Assembly: GCA_963744575.1 (NCBI GenBank) | Contig: CAVUUF010000001.1 | Coordinates: 186,001 to 250,000, forward strand | From: Palsa-504 sp963744575 | Lineage (GTDB): Bacteria > Actinomycetota > Actinomycetes > Streptosporangiales > Streptosporangiaceae | Length of the DNA stretch: 64,000 nucleotides | Direction: 5' to 3' | Shown here: positions 43,767-53,400 of the stretch, in pieces | How the letters are laid out: each line of letters starts with the position of its first letter | Numbering within the stretch: the first letter of the stretch is position 1 | Made by a program: the position numbers and the translations under genes | Notes under the pieces: generated by a model | Database searches by the model: none | What the model saw: only the letters and a program-made list of their open reading frames with translations | What the model was told of the DNA's origin: nothing

Positions 43767-43772
43767 TATGGT
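43767..43772 (+). promoter_or_regulatory. -10 box of the kinase gene
   Basis: TATGGT then 6 nt then ATG at 43779; no ribosome-binding site is visible, so the transcript is probably leaderless. Confidence 0.45.
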
Positions 43773-43778
43773 CCGGCT

Positions 43779-45842
43779 ATGCACCCATCGGCGGACACCG
43801 GGCGGGTAATCGCCGGGCGTTACCGCCTGCGGGCCCCCATCGGCCGCGGTGCCATGGGGGTCGTATGGCGTGCCCGGGACCAGCTTCTCGACCGCGACGT
43901 CGCCATCAAGGAAGTCCAGATCGCGGACACCCTCACCGAGGAGGAGCGGGCCACCGCCTTCGAGCGGACGCTGCGTGAGGCCAAGACCGCCGCCCGGCTC
44001 AACCATCCCGCGGTGGTCACCGTCTACGACGTGGCCGAGGACGGCGGCCGGCCGTGGATCGTGATGCAGCTGGTCCACGCGCAGTCGCTGGACCAACTAC
44101 TCGCGACCTCGGGTCCGCTGTCGCCGCGGCGCGCCGCGGATATGGCCCGGCAGCTGCTGTCCGCGCTGAGCATGGCGCACGCCGCCGGGGTGATGCACCG
44201 GGACGTCAAGCCGAGCAACGTGCTGCTTGACCGGGACGGCCGGGCCGTGCTGACCGACTTCGGCATCGCCACCTTCGCCGACGACCCCAAGCTCACCCAG
44301 ACCGGCATGGTGATGGGCTCGCCGGGGTTCACCGCGCCCGAGCGGATCCGCGGCGAGGACGCGTCACCCGCCTCGGACCTGTGGTCACTCGGCGCCACCC
44401 TGTACGCCGCGGTCGAGGGCCACGGCCCGTTCGAGCAGCGCGGCGGCGCGATCACCACGATGTCCGCGATCATCAACGAGGACGCGCCCGAGGCGCCCGA
44501 GGCGGGGGCGCTGGGCCCGGTGATCGCCGCGCTGCTCCGCCGCGAGCCCGCGGACCGGCCGGCCGCGAGCGAGGCCGCGCGGATGATCGCCTCCGTGCTG
44601 CCGCTGCTGCCGGACCAGACGCCGGCCGGGCCGGCCGGCTACCAGGCTACCGGCCTGTCGTCGTCGTCCCGGCCCTCGGCCGAGCAGTCGCTGGAGCCGC
44701 CGGGCTCGCTGGCCGCGAGCACGGGTCAGCCGCCGGCCGGTCAGCCGGTGGCCGCGGAGTCCGCCCCGACCAAGCCGCAGCCGGTCCCGGGCGGCCCGCC
44801 GCGCTACGGGCAGCCGCAGGGTGGCTGGGGCCAGGGCGCGGGCTACCCGGCCGGAGCAGCTGGCGCGGCCGGCGCGGCCGGTGCTTCGGCTGGGTCGGCG
44901 GCACGGCCGGAGGGGTCGTCGGCCGATTTCTCGTCCTGGTACAACCAGTCGCCCCGGTCCGGGTCGCCGGCAAGCCAGCGGGGTCAGGGCTGGGCCGGGG
45001 CGCCGGGGTCCGGGCCGGCCCAGCCGGGCTGGGGGCAGGCGACCCGGGGGCAGGCGGCCTGGGGGCAGGCGGCCTGGTCGGGCTCGGCGTCGCAGCAGGC
45101 CCCCGGCCCGGCGTCGCCGCGGACCCCGGGCTCCTCGCCCTGGCCCAGCGGCGAAAACGCACCGGGACGGCGGCAACGGTCCGGCCTGCGGTGGAAGGTG
45201 GCCGTCGTGGCGCTGGCGATCATCGGCGCCGCAGCGGGCGCCGCCACCGTCGTGCTGCTCCAGCAGAACCATTCCGGCTCGCCGCAGGGCCAGCCAACGA
45301 CGTCCGGGGGCCCGCTCCCGCCCGCCAGCCTGCAGATCGTCAACGCGGTCGACATGCCGAACACGGGCGCGCTGCCCAGCAGATTCACCACGATCTCGCA
45401 GCCGGCCTCGGCCAACGAGACCGCGGGCTTCAGCATCGCCGCGCCCGCCGACTGGAGGAAGTCGACCAGCGGCTACCAGACGTACCTGAGGAATCCGGCG
45501 CTCCCGGACACGAACATCCTCATCGACCTCACGCCACATACCTACTCGGACATGGTGCGGGAAGCGGAATACGTCGAGACGCAATCGATCCCGCACTTCC
45601 CCGGCTACCGGCGGGTGGACCTGAAGGCGTGGACCATCCGTGGCACGCCGGGATCGTTCTGGAAGTTCACCTGGACGAACCAGGGTGTCTCGCAGGAGGC
45701 CCTCGACCTGCTCTTCGTGGTGCAGACGCCCGCGGGCCCGCAGTCGTACGCGCTGTACATGACCGCGCCGGCGGCCAAGTTCGCTCAGATGCGGCCGATC
45801 TTCGACGAAGAAGTGGAGGCCTTCAAGCCCCTGACGGGCTGA
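43779..45842 (+). CDS. Transmembrane Ser/Thr protein kinase (PknB-like)
   Basis: A 687-residue Hanks-type kinase: glycine loop IGRGAMGVVW (about 21-30), catalytic Lys in DVAIKEV (about 45), HRDVKPSNVLLD loop (about 139-150), DFGIA (about 160), and APERI for the P+1 loop. After the kinase (to about 275) comes a long Gly/Pro/Gln/Ser-rich cytoplasmic linker with GQAAWGQA repeats, a membrane helix (about 470-492) and an extracellular domain of about 190 residues with no recognised PASTA repeats. Probably senses envelope or wall state. Confidence 0.9.
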   Translation: MHPSADTGRVIAGRYRLRAPIGRGAMGVVWRARDQLLDRDVAIKEVQIADTLTEEERATAFERTLREAKTAARLNHPAVVTVYDVAEDGGRPWIVMQLVHAQSLDQLLATSGPLSPRRAADMARQLLSALSMAHAAGVMHRDVKPSNVLLDRDGRAVLTDFGIATFADDPKLTQTGMVMGSPGFTAPERIRGEDASPASDLWSLGATLYAAVEGHGPFEQRGGAITTMSAIINEDAPEAPEAGALGPVIAALLRREPADRPAASEAARMIASVLPLLPDQTPAGPAGYQATGLSSSSRPSAEQSLEPPGSLAASTGQPPAGQPVAAESAPTKPQPVPGGPPRYGQPQGGWGQGAGYPAGAAGAAGAAGASAGSAARPEGSSADFSSWYNQSPRSGSPASQRGQGWAGAPGSGPAQPGWGQATRGQAAWGQAAWSGSASQQAPGPASPRTPGSSPWPSGENAPGRRQRSGLRWKVAVVALAIIGAAAGAATVVLLQQNHSGSPQGQPTTSGGPLPPASLQIVNAVDMPNTGALPSRFTTISQPASANETAGFSIAAPADWRKSTSGYQTYLRNPALPDTNILIDLTPHTYSDMVREAEYVETQSIPHFPGYRRVDLKAWTIRGTPGSFWKFTWTNQGVSQEALDLLFVVQTPAGPQSYALYMTAPAAKFAQMRPIFDEEVEAFKPLTG

Positions 45843-45863
45843 GCAGGCCGTCGCGGGGCCTGC
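45843..45863 (+). terminator. Hairpin directly after the kinase stop
   Basis: GCAGGCC (45843-45849) and GGCCTGC (45857-45863), 7-nt loop, beginning at the base after the stop codon. No U-run. Confidence 0.45.
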
Positions 45864-46230
45864 CTGACGGAAATACCGGCGGTGACCCGAATGGGCGCCA
45901 GCGAGATCACCATAACCGCGACGCCGCCCCGGTAGCCGGCCAGAATTGTCGCATTTACCTGAGCGTTCATCGCTCAGCGAACAACCTATGAGAAACTAAC
46001 ACTGGAGCAGAAACTTCTCATTGCGGGCGACAACAGGCAGCGTGGGCGCGCCAATCAGGTAACCGAGCGCATCGCCACCGTGTTAATCCGCCGCGATGGC
46101 CGAGGCTACCGTTCCGGCAACCGGAGCCGCCATCGCCATTAACTGACATCGGGTAATAATATCGTGACAAAATGCCGGGAATTGCCGTTGCGGCGCAGGC
46201 CGACGGGTAATCGCGTCCGGGCCGCCGCAA
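45864..46230. other. Intergenic region between converging kinase and transglycosylase genes
   Basis: About 370 nt of lower-GC sequence without a convincing gene. It holds an inverted repeat CTGAGCG-TTCAT-CGCTCAG (45959-45977) and a 62-nt folded element (46082-46143). A 70-residue minus-strand frame (46018-46230) is Cys/Arg-rich and unsupported. Confidence 0.45.
46082..46143. ncRNA. Nested stem-loop element of unknown role
   Basis: Nested pairings within 62 nt: GTTAAT (46082-46087) with ATTAAC (46138-46143); GCGATGGC (46093-46100) with GCCATCGC (46129-46136); GGC (46104-46106) with GCC (46126-46128); TCCGG (46113-46117) with CCGGA (46121-46125) around a 3-nt loop. It is more elaborate than a simple terminator and works on either strand. 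It could be a terminator, small RNA or a miniature inverted-repeat element. Confidence 0.35.
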
Positions 46231-46953
46231 TCAGTAGTAGCCGTTGGCTTCCTCGAAAGCCCAGGCGCGGCAGGGATCTCCGTAGGTGGCCTTGATGTAG
46301 CCGAGCCCCCACCTGATCTGGGTGCCGGGATCGGTCTGCCAGTCCGCCCCGGCGGTCGCCATCTTGCTGCCTGGCAGGGACTGCGGGATGCCGTAGGCGC
46401 CGCTCGGGTTCTCCGCGTCGTACCGCCAGCCGCTCTCCCGGTTCCAGATATCCACCAGGCAGCCGAAGAAGGTCTGCGGGCTGAAGCCGAAGCTGGCCAT
46501 CATGTTGTAGGCGATGGACTGGGCGGTGCCCGGGTCGGGCGGCGCGGATGTCACATAGATGACCCCGCCGCCGGTGCCGCCGCTGCCGCCGGTGCCGCCG
46601 CCGCTGCCGCCGGCCGCAGCGGCCGTGCCGGGCGCCGGGTTGGCCGCGGCGACCACGGCGGGCGAGGCCAGCTTCGGCTTGGCCACCACGGTCAGCGTGC
46701 GCGCCGCGGTGGTCATCGCGAGCAGCTCCGCGTGCTCGGTCTGGAGCGCGGCCATGGTGTGGCTGCCCGGCACCATCTCAATGGCCTGAACGGCGCTGAA
46801 AGCGCTCGTTCCCGGCGCGAAAGCCTTGCCGCCGACCGCTACTCCGATGACCGTCACCAAGGCGAAAACGGCAGCCGGGAAGACAACGCCGAAACGCCGG
46901 ATCAGGCCCCGCTTACGCCGACTGCTGCGAGTCCCGATCCGGTGTCGCGACAA
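46231..46953 (-). CDS. Secreted lytic transglycosylase (SLT/aggregation-promoting-factor type)
   Basis: A 240-residue exported protein: a very basic N-terminus (SRHRIGTRSSRRKRGLIRR), a membrane or signal segment (about 25-48), a Gly-rich linker (GGSGGGTGGSGGTGGG) and a C-terminal transglycosylase-like domain (FFGCLVDIWNRESGWRYDAE with the catalytic Glu, SGAYGIPQSLPGSKMA, WGLGYIKATYGDPCRAWAF). It cleaves peptidoglycan glycan strands. Start is TTG at 46953, chosen because GAAAGGA lies 5 nt upstream; longer in-frame starts add non-conserved residues. Confidence 0.78.
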   Translation of the reverse strand: MSRHRIGTRSSRRKRGLIRRFGVVFPAAVFALVTVIGVAVGGKAFAPGTSAFSAVQAIEMVPGSHTMAALQTEHAELLAMTTAARTLTVVAKPKLASPAVVAAANPAPGTAAAAGGSGGGTGGSGGTGGGVIYVTSAPPDPGTAQSIAYNMMASFGFSPQTFFGCLVDIWNRESGWRYDAENPSGAYGIPQSLPGSKMATAGADWQTDPGTQIRWGLGYIKATYGDPCRAWAFEEANGYY

Positions 46954-47289
46954 GGCAATCCTTTCGTCTGGCCATGCCCGCGAGATGTCAGCCACCGTCC
47001 CGGCGAAATCCCGGCTTTCCGGCCGCGGGCCTAAGCAGTAATCAGGCCGCGCGACGCCGACCCGCTGCACCTGACCTGGTGCGGCCGGGTGGCCCGCCTC
47101 GCACAAGTACCGCTGGCGGATAACAATGCCAGAAAGCTCCCCCATACGCCCGGCACTTCGGCAAGAAAACCGGCGGCGGGGTCACCGGAACGGCCATGGC
47201 CGTGATCACACGACAATTCCACTGTTCGTGACCAATATCCAGCAGGCAGTCATCGCTGCGGGAGCGCGGCGGGGCGGGCTGGGCGGGGG
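46954..47289. other. Leader region of the transglycosylase gene
   Basis: 336 nt between ndk (upstream on the same strand) and the transglycosylase. It contains a perfect 14-bp palindrome ACGGCCATGGCCGT (47190-47203) that overlaps a second palindrome GTGATCAC (47202-47209). I checked for the c-di-AMP (ydaO) riboswitch that often controls such genes and did not see its conserved GGGTGAA-type core. Confidence 0.35.
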
Positions 47290-47793
47290 TTACCAGTCGA
47301 AGGCCTCGGCCAGGTTCTTGTACTCGAACAGTTCGGTCTTGTCGAACCACAGGTTGACCTCGTACTGGGCTTCCTCCCGGTTGCCCGAAGCGTGCACGAG
47401 GTTGGCGACTGCCTTGCCGGTCGTGGTGGCGACGGCCTTGGACTGGTGCGCGAAGTCACCGCGAATGGACCCGGGCTGGGCCTCGTTCGGGTAGGTGGTG
47501 CCGACGATCTTGCGGACGGTCGAGACCGCGTCCTCGCCCTCGAGCACGAACGCGATGACCGGTCCGCGCTGCATGAACGCCGCGGTCGCGGTGTAGACGG
47601 CGGACCCCAGCCGCTCCTCCAGATCGAAATAGTGCTTGCGGGCGAAGTCGGCGTCGATCTCGCGCATCTTCACGCCGATGATCTTCAGCGACGCGTCTTC
47701 GAACCGCTGGATGATACGTCCGGCCAGGCCGCGTACGACGGCATCCGGCTTCAGCACGACAAGCGTGCGCTCCCGCAACTGAGAGTCGGCCAC
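47290..47793 (-). CDS. ndk: Nucleoside-diphosphate kinase
   Basis: A 167-residue NDK: ERTLVVLKPDAVVRGLAGRI start, the RGPVIAFVLEGEDAV strand, GTTYPNEAQPGSIRGDFA, and the active-site His in NLVHASGNREEAQYEV. The His is followed by ASGN instead of the usual GSD, and the protein is about 25-30 residues longer than standard actinobacterial NDK, so this is a divergent branch. It balances NTP pools. GTG start with AAAGGA 6 nt upstream. Confidence 0.85.
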   Translation of the reverse strand: MADSQLRERTLVVLKPDAVVRGLAGRIIQRFEDASLKIIGVKMREIDADFARKHYFDLEERLGSAVYTATAAFMQRGPVIAFVLEGEDAVSTVRKIVGTTYPNEAQPGSIRGDFAHQSKAVATTTGKAVANLVHASGNREEAQYEVNLWFDKTELFEYKNLAEAFDW

Positions 47794-48177
47794 GGTGATC
47801 CTTTCCCCATTCTTGAATGGTCACAGGGTAGCGGCCCGCGCATACGGCATGCATACGGGCCAGGCCCGGTAACGTCACACCCAGCTTCCGGGAGACCAAA
47901 ATTGAGCCCAGGCCACAGGAGCACCGGGCCACGATTGGCACGCCCTCGGTCACGGCAGTGAGCTGGGTCACGAAGATGAGCGACATGGGGAGGGTACGGG
48001 GCGTGGCGGTGCCTGTGCGGCCCGTTCCCGCCTGACGGCGGGTCAGGCGCGCCGCGGCGGATGGCATCTGCGGTGCCCGCGTCTGCCTTGGCCGATTCGG
48101 GGAACGTTACCGGCTAGGGATTGCTGGCGCCGGGTAGCGGCGCGGCGGGTCCGGACCTATCGACATGGGGAGGAACG
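47794..48177. other. Divergent intergenic region between ndk and the lectin-like gene
   Basis: 384 nt. It includes a perfect 8-bp hairpin CGCCTGAC-GGCGG-GTCAGGCG (48029-48049) and a repeated GACATGGGGAGG motif (about 47982 and 48163), the second of which serves as the ribosome-binding site of the gene at 48178. No coding sequence is convincing. Confidence 0.4.
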
Positions 48178-48570
48178 ATGACAACGGCGGGACCAGCGGC
48201 TCAGGCCAGCACGACGGTGAATGCGCAGGACGTGCGGGTTTTCTCGCTCGGTCCGCATGCGGGCCAGGTAGAGGCGCGCGCTGTGGTGCCGGGACTGGGG
48301 AATGTGACGGCGACCTCCGTCACTATTCCGCCCAGCGCGAGCCAGCAGAACCTGGTGGTCGTCAAGGGCCTGAGCCTGACAACGGACACGCCGACTGTGG
48401 TGCTGGTCCAGCCGCGCCAGGCCGTGAACCAGAACATGGGCTGGTCGGACGAGTACGCGGTCCAGGTCATCACCACATCGAAGACCGAGATTCAGGTCCT
48501 GGTCCGGCGGCTGGACCTCAATTCCGGATGGGGGCAGAGCCTGCGCCTGGACTTCTTCATCGTTGACTAG
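48178..48570 (+). CDS. Small beta-rich protein, possibly H-type lectin-like
   Basis: A 130-residue protein without signal peptide or membrane helix. It is rich in beta-strand patterns (VVVKGLSLTTDTPTVVLVQP, EYAVQVITTSKTEIQVLVRR) and ends LDLNSGWGQSLRLDFFIVD. The final strand pair with RxDxxSGW resembles H-type lectin domains (discoidin I C-terminal type), a weak similarity judged by eye. GGGGAGGAACG precedes the ATG. Flanked by ndk (divergent) and a 175-nt gap; probably monocistronic. Confidence 0.5.
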   Translation: MTTAGPAAQASTTVNAQDVRVFSLGPHAGQVEARAVVPGLGNVTATSVTIPPSASQQNLVVVKGLSLTTDTPTVVLVQPRQAVNQNMGWSDEYAVQVITTSKTEIQVLVRRLDLNSGWGQSLRLDFFIVD

Positions 48571-48745
48571 GTGCCGCCTGGTCTGCTGTGAGCTGGGCTG
48601 CAGATTACGCTGCGGTACCGCGGCGGAACGCATGCCCCGGCTGGCTCTGCCGGGAACCGGGTGCCAGCACGGATTCAGCAGGCGGCGGGCGGGACCGCCG
48701 CCTGCGGGTCTGTCCGGTGGCCAGCGGCCGCGGCCGTTTCGGTGG

Positions 48746-49237
48746 TCAGTAGCTCCGCGCGCTTCGTACATCGAGGTTGCGGAACTGCGGCTCGCTACTG
48801 GAGATCGACTGCAGCTCCCTGAGGAACGCCGCCGTGGCCGGGTGGCCGGAGTTGGCCATCGCTTCGGTGTAGCTGGGGAATTCCACTATCGCAACGTGCC
48901 GCCGGGGGTGGTCCCGGTCCGCGCCCATGACGGAGCTCCGGGCGGTCCGCTGGGCGCCGATGGCGGCGGCCCACCGGTCGACGATCGCGTCCCATTCGGC
49001 GATGCGGTCGGTGTCGAACTCGATGAGCTGGACGAATGCCCCCGGCCGCGGAACAGTCGGCTCGTCGCCCAGCAGGCCGCGCAGCTGCTCGCGAAGCTCC
49101 GGGGTATCGGCATGCCCGTGCACGGCGACCGCGTGCCGCGCGGCGGCGGTGACCAGCTCGTCGGGCTCGCCGCTGATCGCCAGCGTGCAGCCCACGTCGT
49201 TGGGGAACGCGCGGCAGTCGATGATCTTCCTGGTCAT
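48746..49237 (-). CDS. DUF1059 domain protein with a C-terminal ferredoxin-like (ABM/DUF1330-type) region
   Basis: A 163-residue protein. Residues 1-58 match DUF1059 (MTRKIIDCRAFPNDVGCTLA, then HAVAVHGHADTPELREQLRG), a small zinc-ribbon-like family. Residues 68-160 look like a dimeric alpha/beta barrel (FVQLIEFDTDRIAEWDAIVD, HVAIVEFPSYTEAMANSGHP). Fusion of two small ligand-binding-type folds. AAGGAGATTCCC precedes the ATG. Lies 56 nt downstream of the methyltransferase gene on the same strand, so they may be cotranscribed. Confidence 0.7.
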   Translation of the reverse strand: MTRKIIDCRAFPNDVGCTLAISGEPDELVTAAARHAVAVHGHADTPELREQLRGLLGDEPTVPRPGAFVQLIEFDTDRIAEWDAIVDRWAAAIGAQRTARSSVMGADRDHPRRHVAIVEFPSYTEAMANSGHPATAAFLRELQSISSSEPQFRNLDVRSARSY

Positions 49238-49293
49238 GGGAATCTCCTTCCGTTGAGTGATGGCTTTCGATGGTTTTCTTGCGTCGTGGGCGG

Positions 49294-50349
49294 TCAGGGA
49301 CGAGCCTCGAAGACGACGTTGAACGGCGTTTCGGTCGCCCGGCGGAAGCGGGTGAAGCCGGCCAGCTCGGCCACCTGGCTGATGGCCAGCTCGCCGGCCT
49401 GGGCGCCCAGGGCGTACCCGCCGGGCTGTGACCGGGCGTTCGGCACGCACAGGAACGTGGAGAACGAGTAGTAGACCCGGCCCACCGGGTTGAGGTTGCC
49501 GGCCAGCGTGTCGCCCGCCAGCGGCTCGACGATCAGCCAGGTGCCGTCGGCGTCGAGCGCCTGCCGGATGTGCCGGGCCGCGCCGACCGGGTCGCCCATG
49601 TCGTGCAGGCAGTCGAAGGTCGCGATGAGGTCGTAGCCGGTTCCGGAGAACGTCTGTGCGGAGGCGACCTCGAACCGGGCGCGGTCGGCGACCCCGGCGT
49701 CGGCCGCCCGCTTCCGGGCGATGTCGACCGACGCCTGGTGGTAGTCCGAGCCCTGGATTCCCGATTTCGGGTAGGCCTGGGCGAGCAGCACTGTGGACGC
49801 CCCGCAGCCGCAGCCGACGTCGGCCACCCGGCCGCCGGCGGCCAGCTTCTCCGCCACGCCGTCTAGCGCCGGGATCCAGCTGGAGGCAAGGTTGGCGACG
49901 TAGCCCGGGCGGAAGAACATCTCGCAGCCGGCGAACACGTCCTCGTGATGCTCGTGCCAGCCCATGCCGGCGCCGGTGCGAAACGCGTCGGTGATCTGCG
50001 ATTCGGCCCGCAGCGCGCCCAGGGCCAGCACGAACGCCCCGGGCAGGTACAGCGGGCCGTCCGGGTCGGTCAGCGCGTAGGCCTGCTCCTCGGTCAGCGA
50101 GAACTGCTCTGTGGCGGGGTCGTAGCTGACGTACCCGCCCGCGGCCTGCCCGCGTAGCCACTCCGCGACGTACCGCGAGTCGGTCTCGGTGCGCCGCCCC
50201 AGCTGCTCCGCGGTCGCCGGGCCCTCGGCCAGGCCGCGGTACAGGCCCAGCCGGTGCCCGACGACGACGTTCCCGGCTGCAGCCGTGGCGCCCAGGTCGG
50301 TAACGAACGTGCCGAGGAGTTCTCCCAGCTTGTCTTGATCGATGGTCAT
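49294..50349 (-). CDS. SAM-dependent methyltransferase with N-terminal winged helix
   Basis: A 351-residue methyltransferase. The N-terminal 90 residues form a helix-turn-helix or dimerisation domain of the kind seen in small-molecule O-methyltransferases (LGLYRGLAEGPATAEQLGRR, EQFSLTEEQAYAL). The SAM motif is VADVGCGCGASTVLLAQ (about 180-196), with DYHQASVDIARKRA and FDLIATFDCLHDMGDP-like acceptor motifs. Substrate unknown. AGGAGCCC precedes the ATG. Divergent from the large regulator gene, whose upstream repeats lie between them. Confidence 0.82.
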   Translation of the reverse strand: MTIDQDKLGELLGTFVTDLGATAAAGNVVVGHRLGLYRGLAEGPATAEQLGRRTETDSRYVAEWLRGQAAGGYVSYDPATEQFSLTEEQAYALTDPDGPLYLPGAFVLALGALRAESQITDAFRTGAGMGWHEHHEDVFAGCEMFFRPGYVANLASSWIPALDGVAEKLAAGGRVADVGCGCGASTVLLAQAYPKSGIQGSDYHQASVDIARKRAADAGVADRARFEVASAQTFSGTGYDLIATFDCLHDMGDPVGAARHIRQALDADGTWLIVEPLAGDTLAGNLNPVGRVYYSFSTFLCVPNARSQPGGYALGAQAGELAISQVAELAGFTRFRRATETPFNVVFEARP

Positions 50350-50411
50350 GATGGGCTCCTGTCTTCAGGTGATCCTCCAGCTGCCAGCCTGAGCAGGAGC
50401 CGTCCTTTCCT

Positions 50412-50429
50412 CCGTCAACCCACCGTCAA
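50412..50429. promoter_or_regulatory. Tandem heptamers between the methyltransferase and AfsR-like genes
   Basis: CCGTCAA at 50412-50418 and again at 50423-50429: identical heptamers with a 4-bp spacer (11-bp period), the arrangement bound by SARP-family activators. Read on the minus strand they are TTGACGG repeats pointing at the methyltransferase gene. Confidence 0.5.
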
Positions 50430-50459
50430 CCGGTAAAGCCGCAGGCCGGAACGAAGGTT

Positions 50460-50465
50460 TACAAT
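50460..50465 (+). promoter_or_regulatory. -10 box of the AfsR-like regulator
   Basis: TACAAT, then 6 nt, then the GTG start, with no ribosome-binding site: a near-consensus leaderless promoter. Confidence 0.55.
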
Positions 50466-50471
50466 GAGCGC

Positions 50472-53400
50472 GTGCTGCAGGTGCGGCTGCTGGGAGGGGT
50501 GGCCGCGGACCGCGACGGCGAACAGCTCTCATTCCCGCCCCCCATCGGCCGGCTGCTCGCTGTCCTCGCCATGCGCCCGGGCCCGCACGACCGTGAGGCG
50601 GTGGCGGCCCTCCTGTGGCCCGCCGCGGCCGGGCCGGCCGCCCGGGCGAACCTGCGCACCGCGGTGTGGGCGCTGCGCAAGGCCATCGGCGACGACGCGC
50701 TGATCGCAACCCGGACCACGGTCGGACTGCGCCCCGAGGCGGTCACAACCGACCTGGCCGACGGCCGGCGCCGCGCTGCCGCCGGCGACGTGTCGGCCGC
50801 GGCCGCCCTGTGCCACAGCGAGCTGCTGGCCGGGTACGCCGAGGACTGGGCCGAGACGGCGCGGCGAGAATACCGAACGGACCTGGCTGAAGCCCTGGCA
50901 GCCAGCTCCGCGGCCGCCGAGCGCGATGGCGACGTCGCCGCGGCGGCGCGGTGGTCGCGGCTACGCTGCCGGCTGGATCCGCTGAACGAAGCGGCACACG
51001 CCGATCTCGTTCGGCACCTCGCCACGGCCGGGGACCGGGCCGGCGCCCTGATCGCCGGGCGGGAGGTGACCGACCGGCTGCGTGCGGAACTCGGCGTACG
51101 GCCGGGCCCGTTGCTGCGCGCGGCGCTGGCCGAGGCTCGCGGCCCGGGCGGCACCGGGTTCCTGGCCGGCCCGATGGCGGCCCGCCCGCTGTTCGGGCGG
51201 GCCGCGGAGCTGCGCACGCTGATGGCGGCCTGGGCGGCGGCGCGCGCCGGGCACGGGCGCGTGGTCCTGCTCACCGGGGAGGCCGGCATCGGCAAGACCC
51301 GCCTGGTCACGGAGCTGGCCCGCCGCGCCGACAACGCCGGCGCCCGAATCGCAGTCGGCGCTGGCGTCGACGTCGGCGGCGAGGCGCCGCTGGCCATGTG
51401 GCAGGAACTGGTGCCGCAGCTGGCCCGCACCGTGCCGCCGCCGCCAGAGCACGCCGACTGGCCCGCCGAACTGGGTCGGCTGGCCCCGGACATCGCCGCG
51501 CGACTCGGCCGGGATAAGCCGCCGCCTCCGGTGTCCTCGCCGGAACTGGAGCGGCTGCGCGTCTTCGACGCGGTGCTGCGGCTGGTGGAGTGGGCCGCGT
51601 CCGGCCGGCCGGTGCTGCTGGTGGCCGAGGACGTGCACCGGGGCGACCCGGCCAGCATGCAGCTGTGCGCGCACATCGGCCGGCGGCTGGCCGCCCGGCC
51701 GGTGCTGTTCGTGCTGACCCGGCGCGACCGGCCGGAGCGCCCCGCCGCCGACGCGTTGCTCGCCGACCTGGCTGGCCGCGGCGTCGAGATCGCCGAAGTC
51801 GAGCTCGGCCCGCTGTCTGAGGCGGAGGTGGCGGCGGTCGCCCGTAGCGTGGCCGAGCTGGCCGACGACGCCGTCGAGCAGGTGGTCCGGACCGCGGATG
51901 GTAACCCGCTGCTGGCGGTGGCGAGCGCCCGGGCGCTGGCCGCGGGCCGCAGCGCACCGCCGCAGGACCTGCGGGCCGCGGTCCGCGCCGCGGCCGGAGC
52001 ACTGCCGCGCCCGGCACGCGACCTCGTCGAGGTGCTCGCCGCCGCGGGCCGGGAACTGTCCGCCGCCGAGCTCGCTGCGCTGCGGGTGCCAGACCGCGAC
52101 GGCGCCGAGCAAGCCGTCCTGAACACCGGGCTGGTATTCCGCAGCGGGGGCGGGCTGCGGTTCCGCCATGCCCTGCTCGCCGAAGCGGTCCGCGCCGACC
52201 TCGGCGAGCAGGGCCGCCGCTACGAGCAGCTCGCGCTGGCGATCGAGACCGCCGCCAGGTCATCCGGCCCGGTCGCCGCCGAGGTAGCCGGCCACCTGCG
52301 CCGCGCGGGCCGCGATGACCTGGCCGGACCCCGGTGGCAGCGGGCGGCGCGCCACGCCCGGTCGCTGGGCGCGATGCCGGAGGCGGCCCGGTTCTGGGCC
52401 GAGGCCGTGCGCTGCGATCCGGAGGCGGCGGCACTCCGGCTGGAGCTGGCCGAGGCGTACGGCTGGCTGGGCCGGGACGCCGACTTCGAGCGCGAGTGGC
52501 AGGCTGCCCTCGAGCTCCTGCCGGAAGAGAAGCAGTCGGTGGCCTGGAACCGGCGGGGCAAGGTGCTGCGCACGGTCGTGTGCAACCCCCGCGCGTCGCT
52601 TGCCGCCTACCAGCGGGCCGGGGAGCTGCTGCCCGCGGGCGCACCGCAGCAACTCCGGGTGGAGATCCTGCTCGGCGCCGCCTGGTGCGAATCGGTGGCC
52701 GGCGATCCGGTCCGCGGCGCCGCGCTGCTGGGCGAGGCGGCGTTGCTGGTTACCGACCCGGATGACACGACCGTCGCGGAGACGGCCAACGCCCAGCTGA
52801 TGGCGCTGGTCCGCCTGGGCCGGTTCACCGAGTGTGAGGCGGTGGCCGAACGCGGCGCGGCTGCCGCGCGGCGGGCCGGCCGACTGGATGTTACCTACGG
52901 GATCTGGATCCATACCGTGTGTGCGCTCACCGGCGCCGGCAACCTGACCGGGGCGCTGCGGGCGGCGGACGCTGCGGTCGCGGCGACCCGCGGCATGACG
53001 GTGATCGAGTTGCCTTGCCTGGCCGCCCGCGCGTTCGTGCTGTCCCGGCTGGGCCGCCACGACGAGGCGCTGTCGGTGGCCAGCCAGCAGCTGGCGAAGG
53101 CCGAACCGATGGACTCACCGGCGGCCGCGGTCCTGGCCCGCCACGACGCCGGGCTGATCTCGCTGGCGGCTGGCCGGTGCGCGGAGGCTGCGCAGTTGCT
53201 CGCCGACGCGCTGGCCGGGGGCGCGGAGGTGAGCCGCCCGGCCGCACGGCTGGCCCGCGCCGAGGCGCTGGCCCGCTCCGGCCGTCCGGACGAGGCGGCC
53301 GCCGAGGTTCGCCGGGCGGCCCTGGAGCCGGTGCGCGACAGCGACCAGCCGTGGGCGCTGGTGCCGCGGATGGCGCGGGTGCAGGGGCTGATCGCGCTGG

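Noticed and set aside
46954..47289. c-di-AMP (ydaO) riboswitch before the transglycosylase gene
   Set aside because: The conserved GGGTGAA-type core and the downstream pairing elements were not found.
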